Source: JAKANM01 sp964356495
Lineage (GTDB): Bacteria; Patescibacteriota; Patescibacteriia; Magasanikbacterales; GWA2-37-8
DNA: 23,601 nucleotides
Reading direction: 5' to 3'
Assembly: GCA_964356495.1 (NCBI GenBank)
Contig: CAYHHR010000012.1
Location: forward strand, 1 to 23,601
A program made the translations under genes and the position numbers. Positions 12,637 through 18,310 of the stretch are shown piece by piece; within the stretch, counting starts at the first letter, position 1, and each line of letters starts with the position of its first letter. Under the pieces are notes generated by a model. The model was not told the DNA's origin. It made no database searches and saw only the letters and a program-made list of their open reading frames with translations.

Positions 12637-12795
12637 GTGACCAAAATCATCGTTTTGGCAGCTCTCATGATTAGCGCAATCGGTTGCCGTACGGCGATCA
12701 TTCCGGTGGTGAAGGCCGATCCAGCCAGAAAAATTTCAAATTATTTGGAAGAGAATATCTGGATAAAAAATTTCCAGATGTTCTCTCTCTGGTAA
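12637..12795 (+). CDS. Small putative lipoprotein
   Basis: The 52-codon frame starts at GTG with AAAGGG 7 nt upstream. It encodes MTKIIVLAALMISAIGCRTA, a short lipoprotein-type signal with Cys17 as the possible lipidation site (ISAIGC, a weak lipobox), followed by a 35-residue tail ending MFSLW. No family was recognised. Support comes from the consensus promoter upstream and signal-like start. A second frame is open across the same DNA from 12684 to 13073, so a frameshift joining the two cannot be excluded. Confidence 0.5.
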   Translation: MTKIIVLAALMISAIGCRTAIIPVVKADPARKISNYLEENIWIKNFQMFSLW

Positions 12796-12872
12796 TCTCA
12801 CCAAAGGGAACAAGAAGATTTGGGCAAACTTTCTTGTCTGTAAAAAGCCCGAAATTCGAAAGGGGCAACACC

Positions 12873-13073
12873 TTGAAACAACTGTTGAAGATCGGTTTCA
12901 TGGTCGTCTTCATCGTTTTCGGTTTCATCGGCCTGTTGGGGGCGCTGGAAATTCTCAGCAAGCCCACTACCGCCGACCTGGAGAAGGTGAGGAAGGCGGA
13001 TCACCGGCGGCTCGCCGAGCAGCCTGCGGTCAGCAACCGCAATTCGCTCGCTCAGCTCTACGACGACAAGTAG
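12873..13073 (+). CDS. Small single-span membrane protein of unknown function
   Basis: The 66-codon gene starts at TTG with a good AAAGGGG ribosome site 7 nt upstream. It encodes MKQLLKIGFMVVFIVFGFIGLLGALEILSK (one membrane helix, about 6-27) and a charged C-terminal tail rich in Arg, Ala and Asp. Codons in the tail are strongly G/C-ending, unlike the AT-rich neighbours but like the gene at 4327. A strong terminator follows 25 nt after the stop. A longer frame opening at 12684 exists, but its upstream part overlaps the lipoprotein gene and lacks a ribosome site. Confidence 0.6.
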   Translation: MKQLLKIGFMVVFIVFGFIGLLGALEILSKPTTADLEKVRKADHRRLAEQPAVSNRNSLAQLYDDK

Positions 13074-13098
13074 TCATCGTCGACAGGTTTCAAAGCGC

Positions 13099-13153
13099 GC
13101 CCGCCGTCCACAGTACGAAAGTACAAAGGACGGCGGGCATTATTATTTTTGCC
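13099..13153 (+). terminator. Strong rho-independent terminator
   Basis: GCCCGCCGTCC (13099-13109) pairs with GGACGGCGGGC (13128-13138), with inner AGTAC-GAAA-GTAC pairing in the loop and ATTATTATTTTT after it. It ends the 12507-13073 transcription unit. Confidence 0.9.
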
Positions 13154-13326
13154 CTGCTTCGCACCCCGAAGTCTTGGCGAAGGGGTGTGGATAACTAATT
13201 GACGGCGTAATTCAGATATGTTACGTTAAATTTATCAAACTTTATGTCATTAAATCACTCCTGTCATTTCGTAAGCACCATTAAGGTAAATTATATTACC
13301 TTGTTTGTTGCTGTATACGAAAAGGA
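13154..13326. other. Gene-free stretch
   Basis: No coding frame supported. The only structure noticed is the short palindrome AAGGTAAATTATATTACCTT near 13283-13302 and a weak -10-like TATACG at 13314-13319 without a convincing -35. Confidence 0.5.
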
Positions 13327-13402
13327 CTCAGAGTGAATCTAAACCGGACTAATCAAGATTAAAGAAGATTTCACCCTGAGCCAGAAGCTCAGGAATTTTT
13401 TT
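13327..13402 (+). promoter_or_regulatory. Attenuator-like leader: two mutually exclusive hairpins, one a terminator
   Basis: The terminator CCTGAGC-CAGAA-GCTCAGG (13375-13393) is followed by AATTTTTTT. Its left arm can instead pair with CTCAGAGTGAATCT (13327-13340), which is complementary to AGATTTCACCCTGAG (13366-13380) apart from one mismatch and a bulge. The two folds cannot coexist, as in transcription attenuators. The gene at 13497 lies downstream. Confidence 0.55.
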
Positions 13403-13427
13403 ACGCATTAACGAGTCCCGATCCGCT

Positions 13428-13443
13428 TCCGCCAGCTGGCGGA
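13428..13443. repeat. Perfect 16-bp palindrome TCCGCCAGCTGGCGGA
   Basis: A palindrome between the attenuator-like terminator and the small gene at 13497, with extra flanking CCGC/GGCGG words. This type of short GC-rich hairpin is often dispersed in genomes; only one copy is seen here. Confidence 0.6.
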
Positions 13444-13496
13444 TGGCGGATGGAGATTCACAATGTGAAAACTCGAAAACCAAGGGGTGGAAAAAA

Positions 13497-13760
13497 ATGT
13501 GTGAGAAAAACGTCAGTAAGTGGCTAGAGAGAATTGCGCACGCCAATCAGGTTGGTAAATTCGATGTCCCGAAGGACATCAATGAGCTACCTTGCCATTG
13601 CAGCCGGTTCATAATCCCGGATACTTCCGGTAGAAATCTTCCGTCGCTTATTCAGACCGTCATGGTGCAAGCAAGGGCTGGCATCCAAAGAAACCTTTTC
13701 GTTTATCGAGCCTCGCTCGAGCTAAAGCTCAGGTGCGGCTCCTGCGATGCCGAACTTTGA
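13497..13760 (+). CDS. Small cysteine-containing protein of unknown function
   Basis: The 87-residue protein starts MCEKNVSKWLERIAHANQVGKFDVPKDINELP. It carries CHC (Cys52/Cys54) and, near the end, CGSC (Cys81/Cys84), a possible metal site; the rest is a soluble alpha/beta-looking chain. Start ATG 13497 has AAGGGGTGG 7 nt upstream; an in-frame ATG 18 codons earlier lies in a palindrome and lacks a ribosome site. No family was recognised. The leader carries an attenuator-like structure, and a terminator follows at 13840. Confidence 0.6.
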   Translation: MCEKNVSKWLERIAHANQVGKFDVPKDINELPCHCSRFIIPDTSGRNLPSLIQTVMVQARAGIQRNLFVYRASLELKLRCGSCDAEL

Positions 13761-13839
13761 GCTTAGGGAGTGGGCAGTCATCTTGAAAGGAATCAAATCC
13801 AATCAAGCTCTGGCTGTCCCTCCCGACCATTACTTTGAT

Positions 13840-13862
13840 ACTGTTTAACGACAGTTTTTTTG
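13840..13862 (+). terminator. Rho-independent terminator
   Basis: ACTGT-TTAACG-ACAGT followed by seven T, about 80 nt after the stop of the small gene at 13497. Confidence 0.75.
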
Positions 13863-13867
13863 TTTTG

Positions 13868-13876
13868 TGGTACAAT
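13868..13876 (+). promoter_or_regulatory. Extended -10 promoter TGGTACAAT
   Basis: TG-G-TACAAT preceded by TTTTG and lacking a clear -35. The same TTTTGTGRTACAAT word occurs before the permease gene at 16266. It probably drives the DMT transporter gene across the R2 hairpin. Confidence 0.5.
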
Positions 13877-13883
13877 TAAAAAA

Positions 13884-13965
13884 AGTCCATAAAGTTTAAA
13901 GTCTATAAAGTCCGTAAAGTCGTGACTTGATGGACGTTATGGACTTGATGGACTTTATAGACTTC
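13884..13965. repeat. R2 AAAGTCC hairpin immediately before the DMT transporter gene
   Basis: AAAGTCTATAAAGTCCGTAAAG, then the inverse GGACTTGATGGACTTTATAGACTT. The 3' arm ends about 4 nt before ATG 13969. Its translation (MMDVMDLMDFIDF) creates a false N-terminal extension of the downstream frame. Confidence 0.88.
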
Positions 13966-13968
13966 GTT

Positions 13969-14871
13969 ATGTGGCTTTATTTCGCGCTATTTGGCTATGC
14001 CTGTCTGGCGGTAGTCTCGATTCTTGATAAATTTATCCTATCGAAGGAAAAAGTGTCGCCGATAGTTTTTGTTTTTTATTCGACGGTTTTTTTATTTCCG
14101 CTCGCCGGTTTTATCCCGTGGCTGACGCCATTACCGACGCCGTTATATTGGATATTGATATTGGTAGGCGCTTCGGCGTTTGTTTTCAGTTTGTGGATGA
14201 TGTACCTCGCGTTTCAAAAGAGTGAGGTCAGCCACAGCGGCCCCTTGATCGGCGCCCTGATTCCGTTATTTATTTTGGTTCTTAGCGGTGTCTTCCTGGG
14301 GGAACAAATAATGCCGGCGCAAATTTTCGGAGTTATTTTGCTCAGCCTCGGCACTCTCATCATCGCTATCCAAAAAAAGGAACCCCATCATGATTTTTTG
14401 GAAACTATAAAATTTGCCGGAGCTTCCGCCTTTTTCTTCGCGATTTTTCATGTGACCGCCAAGTCGCTCTATTCGGAATTTGGTTTTTCTAATGGATTTT
14501 TTTACCTTTGGGGAGCGGTAGGCATCATCGGTCTTTCTTTTGTTTTATCGAGGGAGGTGAGGCGCGTGATTTTTCACCGCCAACCCACCCCTACCCCGCC
14601 CAAGCGGGGATTACAGGTGATTACGGTGGTGGCGGACAAGGTCCTCAGCGCGTTCGGTGTTTTCCTTGTCCAGTACGCGGTTTCGCTCGGCAGTGTGACT
14701 AAAGTAAACGCGCTGAATGGTTTTCAGTATGGCCTCTTGATAATATTGGTGGCAGGTCTATCGAGGTTCTCGCCAAAATTATTCGCGGAGCGGTATGGGG
14801 CCGGGGAATTTAAGCAGGAATTATTGGCGGTTTTGATCATCGCGATCGGTCTTGTTTATTTAGTGAAATAG
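13969..14871 (+). CDS. DMT-superfamily (EamA-type) transporter
   Basis: The 300-residue inner-membrane protein has about ten hydrophobic helices in two five-helix halves, as in EamA/drug-metabolite exporters. Typical features are the N-terminal MWLYFALFGYACLAVVSILDKF, SLWMMYLAFQKSEVSHSGPLIGALIPLFILVLSGVFLGEQ (the conserved A..P...L....FLGE end of the first EamA repeat) and VQYAVSLGSVTKVNALNGFQYGLLIILV in the second half. Substrate unknown. A 34-nt repeat element is translated in frame in a cytoplasmic loop (FHRQPTPTPPKRGL, residues about 204-215). The start at 13969 excludes 14 repeat-encoded codons upstream. Confidence 0.87.
   Translation: MWLYFALFGYACLAVVSILDKFILSKEKVSPIVFVFYSTVFLFPLAGFIPWLTPLPTPLYWILILVGASAFVFSLWMMYLAFQKSEVSHSGPLIGALIPLFILVLSGVFLGEQIMPAQIFGVILLSLGTLIIAIQKKEPHHDFLETIKFAGASAFFFAIFHVTAKSLYSEFGFSNGFFYLWGAVGIIGLSFVLSREVRRVIFHRQPTPTPPKRGLQVITVVADKVLSAFGVFLVQYAVSLGSVTKVNALNGFQYGLLIILVAGLSRFSPKLFAERYGAGEFKQELLAVLIIAIGLVYLVK
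14579..14612. repeat. 34-nt element inside the DMT transporter gene, same as in elp3
   Basis: Identical over 34 nt to 10157-10190. Here it is read as QPTPTPPKRGL in a loop between membrane helices; in elp3 the complementary strand is read. Confidence 0.85.
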
Positions 14872-14903
14872 GGGCTCCGCCACATATTTTCGTCGCACGC
14901 TCG

Positions 14904-14923
14904 GAAATGAATAAATTCATTTC
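14904..14923. repeat. Palindrome GAAATGAAT-AA-ATTCATTTC
   Basis: A perfect 9-bp inverted repeat with a 2-nt centre between the DMT transporter and the glycosidase gene. It could be an operator; no partner regulator is identified. Confidence 0.4.
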
Positions 14924-14945
14924 ACTCACTTAGCTAGAAAATAGC

Positions 14946-15950
14946 ATGAAACGCTTTCGATATAAGAAAATTGCGGCGCTGTTGGTCTGTCTCCTTGTCA
15001 TTTTTGGAGTCTGGGGAAAATATAATTATTTTGATTCGACTCGAAATCCCGGGATGAAACTTGGGGTTTCTTTTGATCCGGAATACGCTGGTTCTTTGCA
15101 CCTGGATCCGGCGGTCGCTTTCAGCAACCTGCTTAATGATTGGAAATTCAAATATTTCCGTTTGCCATTGCATTGGGATAAAGTTGAGAGTGCCCGCGGG
15201 AAGTTTGATTTTTCCGAAATGGATTACTATGTAAATGAGGCTGGAAAATCAGGCGCGAAAGTCATACTCGCTATCGGCAACAAAACCCCGCGCTGGCCGG
15301 AGTGTCATCGTCCGGAGTGGGCTGTTTCTCTGTCTCCAGCTGAACTTAATACGGCTCTCGAAAGTTATCTCCTCGCGTCGGTAGAACATTACAAAAATAA
15401 TCCGGCGGTTGAGATTTGGCAAGTTGAGAATGAGCCGTTTTTTGCTTTTGGTGACTGTAAACATATAACATCAGCTGAGCTACGGCGTGAAATTGCCCTG
15501 GTAAAGCAGGCGGACAGTGTTCATCCGGTGTTGGTGGCCGACAGCGGGGAATTGGCTCTCTGGAACACCACCGCGAGGGCGGGGGATTTGTTCGGCATGA
15601 CGATGTATCGCGTGGTTTGGAATAAGTATCTTGGCTATTGGAATTATGATTGGCTGCCGGCGGCTTTTTATCGTCTGAAGCTTTGGCTGGTTGATCGCTC
15701 CCCTCAGAGTTCTTTCATTGTCGAGCTGCAGGCTGAGCCTTGGGCGCTGGATAAACCGCTCGAACAGATGTCTATCGAAGATCAGAAGAAATCAATGGAC
15801 CTCATGCGTCTGAAAAATAATATTGAGTACGCGAGGCGAGTCGGAGCGCCTCGGGCGTATCTTTGGGGCGGGGAGTGGTGGAGTTGGTTGAAAGAAAAAG
15901 GCTATAATGAAATACCTGATTTCGTGGCGACATTGAACATTAGGAATTAA
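14946..15950 (+). CDS. Membrane-anchored clan GH-A glycoside hydrolase
   Basis: The 334 residues have a basic start and one hydrophobic segment (about 8-24), so the protein is probably anchored with its catalytic domain outside. A TIM-barrel glycosidase pattern follows: FKYFRLPLHWDKVESARGKFDF (barrel strand 2), AKVILAIGNKTPRWP, VEIWQVENEPF with the NEP acid/base (Glu163), HPVLVADSGE and SSFIVELQAEPW, where Glu260 fits the nucleophile, then AYLWGGEWW. This order suits GH5/GH42-like members of clan GH-A; the family cannot be fixed by eye. It probably trims external or surface glycans. Start ATG 14946. Confidence 0.8.
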   Translation: MKRFRYKKIAALLVCLLVIFGVWGKYNYFDSTRNPGMKLGVSFDPEYAGSLHLDPAVAFSNLLNDWKFKYFRLPLHWDKVESARGKFDFSEMDYYVNEAGKSGAKVILAIGNKTPRWPECHRPEWAVSLSPAELNTALESYLLASVEHYKNNPAVEIWQVENEPFFAFGDCKHITSAELRREIALVKQADSVHPVLVADSGELALWNTTARAGDLFGMTMYRVVWNKYLGYWNYDWLPAAFYRLKLWLVDRSPQSSFIVELQAEPWALDKPLEQMSIEDQKKSMDLMRLKNNIEYARRVGAPRAYLWGGEWWSWLKEKGYNEIPDFVATLNIRN

Positions 15951-15961
15951 GTGGTGGTTTC

Positions 15962-16087
15962 GCTCCCTCCCCGTTTCCAAGGGGAGGCTAGGTGGGGTTT
16001 GCCGTCCTTTGTGACTCGAAAACAATGTCACGCTTGCTCAAAGGATGGCGAACCCCCTCTAACTCCCCCTTGGAAAGGGGGAGGAGC
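15962..16087. mobile_element. 126-bp MITE-like element (family R4, copy A)
   Basis: The ends GCTCCCTCCCC and GGGGGAGGAGC form long imperfect inverted repeats: TTTCCAAGGGGAGG pairs with CTCCCCCTTGGAAA, and GGGGTTTGCCGTCCTTTG with CAAAGGATGGCGAACCCC. There is no coding frame. Copy B at 17391-17516 is its reverse complement with the same length. Confidence 0.85.
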
Positions 16088-16095
16088 CAGAACCA

Positions 16096-16122
16096 TTGAC
16101 TTTTTACGATTTTGGTTATAAA
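16096..16122 (+). promoter_or_regulatory. tRNA-Val promoter (TTGACT-15-TATAAA)
   Basis: TTGACT (16096-16101) and TATAAA (16117-16122), with a short 15-nt spacer, 14 nt before the tRNA 5' end. Confidence 0.5.
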
Positions 16123-16136
16123 CTGGAGGAAATTTA

Positions 16137-16210
16137 GGGCAATTAGCTCAGTTGGTTAGAGCGTCTCGTTTACACCGAGAAGGCCAAAGGTTCGAATCCT
16201 TTATTGCCCA
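16137..16210 (+). tRNA. tRNA-Val (anticodon UAC)
   Basis: A complete cloverleaf: acceptor GGGCAAT/ATTGCCC, D arm GCTC-AGTTGGTTA-GAGC, anticodon stem TCTCG/CGAGA with loop TTTACAC (anticodon TAC), variable AGGCC, T arm AAAGG-TTCGAAT-CCTTT and discriminator A. CCA is not encoded. The wobble base is U34, the class of position modified by Elp3-type enzymes, although Val is not a known Trm9 target. Confidence 0.97.
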
Positions 16211-16222
16211 CAAATTTAAGAC

Positions 16223-16245
16223 CGTCATAACGACGTTTTTTTATT
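16223..16245 (+). terminator. Probable tRNA-Val terminator
   Basis: CCGTC-ATAAC-GACG followed by seven T directly after the tRNA. The stem is short (4 bp) but well placed. Confidence 0.55.
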
Positions 16246-16265
16246 TCGCCTCGGGTCTCTTTTTG

Positions 16266-16274
16266 TGATACAAT
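16266..16274 (+). promoter_or_regulatory. Extended -10 promoter TGATACAAT of the permease gene
   Basis: TG-A-TACAAT with TTTTTG before it and no clear -35. The predicted start near 16281 leaves about 6 nt before ATG 16287. Confidence 0.5.
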
Positions 16275-16286
16275 GACATCAATATT

Positions 16287-17354
16287 ATGGGAAATAAATT
16301 AAACACCTCAGTAATCTTCCACAGAGGAACCTACAAACCCGCCGCCACGGTCGCTGACGCGGTTTTTATGATTACCGGCATGACGATCGGCGCCGGGATT
16401 CTCGCTATTCCGTATGCGGTGGCGCAGGTCGGTCTTGCGGTCGGTATTTTATACATCGTCGTCCTCGGCGCATTGATGTTGTTTCTAAATCTGATGATTG
16501 GCGAGATCGCTATCAATACCAACGAGCAATTGCAGTTGGTTGGTTTCGCCGGGAAATATCTTGGCAAAACCGCTAAGTATTTTTTGACCCTAGTTGTTTT
16601 GATCAGCGCCTTTGGAGCTTTGTTGGTCTATATTATCGGCGAGGGGAGCGCGCTTTCGGCGTTATTTGGCGGCAGTCCGGTTCTCTGGAGCATATTTTTC
16701 TGGTCAGTAGGAAGTTTCATTATTTGGAGCGGTCTGAAACGCGTCAAAACGATCGATAAGTTTTTCGGGGTCATAATAATGGCGATCATTTCAGGTCTTT
16801 GTTTGTCTTTACTGCCTAAATTTGACGCGGCGCAGCTTTTTTATTTCAACGGTAGTAAGTTCTTGTTGCCGCTAGGCGTGGTTCTGTTCGCGCTCAATGG
16901 CACTTCGGCAATCGCTGAGGCGCACGCGCTCCTTCCAAATCGCGCGCGGGATTTCAGGAAAGCCCTAATCATCGGGACTTTAATTCCGATTTCATTATAT
17001 ATTTTGTTCGCTTTGGCAGTGGTCGGGTTCACCGGACAGAATACCACCGAGATCGCCACCGTCGGATTGGGGAGAGCGTTAGGCCCGTTTGTGTCGTTTG
17101 CCGCCAATTTGTTTGCCGCGCTGGCGATGTGCACCGGCTTCATTGGTCTTGGTACGGCACTGCGCGAGACATTAGTTTGGGACCACAAATTAAATGACTG
17201 GTTGGCAATCTTTCTAGTCGTGTCTGTCCCCTTAGCTTTGTTTTTGTTAGGGTTTAGAAATTTTATTATTATTCTCGATGTGCTCGGCATAGTCACTATC
17301 GCGAGCGAAACATTATTGATGGCGGCGATATATTATAAAGTGAAACGTGGATAG
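16287..17354 (+). CDS. Amino-acid permease, aromatic amino acid (HAAAP-like) APC family
   Basis: The 355-residue protein has about ten or eleven membrane helices. The first helix carries the APC-fold signature MITGMTIGAGILAIPYAVAQVGL (unwound GxG substrate/ion site), as in TyrP, Mtr and TnaB transporters. The helix around VVLFALNGTSAIAEAHALLPNRARDFRKALIIGTLIPISLY matches helix 6 and the following loop of the same family. Substrate is probably an aromatic or branched amino acid, imported with a proton; this is not proven. The gene follows tRNA-Val, and the pair lies between two inverted R4 elements. Confidence 0.85.
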   Translation: MGNKLNTSVIFHRGTYKPAATVADAVFMITGMTIGAGILAIPYAVAQVGLAVGILYIVVLGALMLFLNLMIGEIAINTNEQLQLVGFAGKYLGKTAKYFLTLVVLISAFGALLVYIIGEGSALSALFGGSPVLWSIFFWSVGSFIIWSGLKRVKTIDKFFGVIIMAIISGLCLSLLPKFDAAQLFYFNGSKFLLPLGVVLFALNGTSAIAEAHALLPNRARDFRKALIIGTLIPISLYILFALAVVGFTGQNTTEIATVGLGRALGPFVSFAANLFAALAMCTGFIGLGTALRETLVWDHKLNDWLAIFLVVSVPLALFLLGFRNFIIILDVLGIVTIASETLLMAAIYYKVKRG

Positions 17355-17390
17355 GTGGCACAGTTGCCACTTCGTTCATTTGGTCGTCTC

Positions 17391-17516
17391 GCTCCTCCCC
17401 CTTTCCAAGGGGGAGTTAGAGGGGGTTTGCCATCCTTTGAGCAAGCGTGGACGAACGGTTTGAGTCGCAGAGGACGGCAAACCCCACCTAGCCTCCCCTT
17501 GGAAAGGGGAGGGAGC
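17391..17516. mobile_element. 126-bp MITE-like element (family R4, copy B, inverted)
   Basis: The reverse complement of copy A over both arms; differences are mainly in the central loop of roughly 30 nt. Together A and B bracket tRNA-Val and the permease gene. Confidence 0.87.
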
Positions 17517-17542
17517 TAAACTGTTTGCCGGACGACATAATA

Positions 17543-17578
17543 AAAAATCTCCCAATCAAGTCGGGAGATTTTTTTGTT
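17543..17578. terminator. Bidirectional terminator AAATCTCCC-GGGAGATTT
   Basis: AAATCTCCC-AATCAAGTC-GGGAGATTT with an A-run before and a T-run after, between the convergent permease and HTH genes. The stop codon of the HTH gene lies in the hairpin loop. Confidence 0.85.
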
Positions 17579-17891
17579 CAGAGGATTTGCTCTCAGTTTT
17601 TTTAATCGATTTTGGATTTGGGGAATAAAGCGGATTTTTTATTTTCCAACGGTCTACATATTGACCAATCCCATTCTTCATTAGTTTGTTGCGGACAGTA
17701 GTGTGGTGCTGTGACCATTTGACTAGACTCTCAAAGTTCAATTTATATCGTCCGGCGACCACTACATAGGTAACCTCTTGCGCCTGAATAGCGCGGCGGA
17801 TGGTTTGGGAATTGACCCCAAAGAGTCTGGCCGCCTCCGAGATCGAGACTCTGACCATTTCCTTGGGGTCTTTAGGTTGGATTTCTGTCAT
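17556..17891 (-). CDS. Excisionase/MerR-type helix-turn-helix DNA-binding protein
   Basis: The 111-residue protein's central region (VRVSISEAARLFGVNSQTIRRAIQAQEV, about 13-40) is a winged HTH of the excisionase/HTH_17 type, followed by the wing YVVVAGRYKLNFESLVKWSQHH. The Lys/Ser-rich tail is probably disordered. ATG 17891 is chosen because the consensus promoter puts the transcript start near 17907, which excludes an upstream ATG at 17942 lying in the -35 box. A 20-bp palindrome covers the transcription start, so the protein probably represses itself. A second near-identical site lies at 17994. Confidence 0.82.
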   Translation of the reverse strand: MTEIQPKDPKEMVRVSISEAARLFGVNSQTIRRAIQAQEVTYVVVAGRYKLNFESLVKWSQHHTTVRNKLMKNGIGQYVDRWKIKNPLYSPNPKSIKKTESKSSEQKNLPT

Positions 17892-17894
17892 ATT

Positions 17895-17914
17895 TGTATA
17901 CAATAGTGTATACA
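17895..17914. promoter_or_regulatory. Operator palindrome TGTATAC-N6-GTATACA over the HTH gene start site
   Basis: TGTATACAATAGTGTATACA overlaps the edge of the -10 box and the predicted transcription start of the HTH gene, an ideal place for autorepression. Confidence 0.65.
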
Positions 17915-17942
17915 TCCTAGCATAATTTTGATTATTTGTCAA
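17914..17942 (-). promoter_or_regulatory. Promoter of the HTH gene (TTGACA-17-TAGGAT)
   Basis: On the complement, TTGACA (17937-17942), a 17-nt spacer and TAGGAT (17914-17919). The predicted start is near 17907, 16 nt before ATG 17891. Confidence 0.75.
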
Positions 17943-17968
17943 CCCTCCTTCGCTAAGGCTTCGGAGGG
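17943..17968. repeat. Hairpin CCCTCCTTCGCTAAGG / CTTCGGAGGG
   Basis: A short palindromic repeat with arms CCCTCC and GGAGGG and inner TTCG/CTTCGG words, directly upstream of the HTH promoter. Confidence 0.5.
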
Positions 17969-17991
17969 CAAGGGGGCGTTAATGCTGAAAG

Positions 17992-18015
17992 TTTGTATAG
18001 AGTAGTGTATACAAA
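17992..18015. promoter_or_regulatory. Second operator, TTTGTATAGAGTAGTGTATACAAA
   Basis: The core TGTATAGAGTAGTGTATACA (17994-18013) matches the operator at 17895 in 18 of 20 positions, about 80 nt further upstream. Paired sites may allow repressor looping or control of another transcript. Confidence 0.6.
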
Positions 18016-18016
18016 C

Positions 18017-18113
18017 GATGTATCAATTATCAGGTATCAGGTATCAGGTATCAATTTTGGTAATTGTGAAATTGATAATTACTTGATACTTGGTACTTGA
18101 TAATTGATACATC
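18017..18113. repeat. Inverted repeat GATGTATCAATTATCA (family R6)
   Basis: Perfect 16-bp ends (18017-18032 and 18098-18113), with tandem GGTATCA units on the left arm and ACTTGATACTTGGT on the right. Non-coding. Confidence 0.8.
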
Positions 18114-18121
18114 CGTTCTGT

Positions 18122-18150
18122 TTGACTTTCCCTCTCAAACCTGGTAGTAT
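18122..18150 (+). promoter_or_regulatory. Promoter of the ECF sigma gene (TTGACT-17-TAGTAT)
   Basis: TTGACT (18122-18127), a 17-nt spacer and TAGTAT (18145-18150) with a TGG extension. The predicted start near 18157 leaves a leader of about 150 nt containing the R7 hairpin. Confidence 0.55.
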
Positions 18151-18179
18151 ATCCAGCAATGTTAGCCATTTATAATGAG

Positions 18180-18263
18180 AAATCCCAAAACCCAAATCCC
18201 AATTTCCAAGCCCGTAACACGTAATGTGAGGGTGAATTTGGTCATTGGGATTTGGGATTTTGA
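18180..18263. repeat. Inverted repeat AAATCCC...GGGATTT (family R7)
   Basis: The left arm (18180-18203, with AAATCCCAAT) pairs with the right arm (18244-18263, ATTGGGATTTGGGATTT). It lies in the sigma-factor leader. Non-coding. Confidence 0.78.
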
Positions 18264-18310
18264 TAAAGTGGCACTAGTGTAACACTTTTATTTTTTTTAC
18301 GTCTACTATC

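Noticed and set aside
13927..13968. N-terminal extension MMDVMDLMDFIDFV of the DMT transporter
   Set aside because: It is the translation of the R2 repeat. The membrane protein proper begins at ATG 13969. The same applies to 18922-18963 before the DUF5667 gene.
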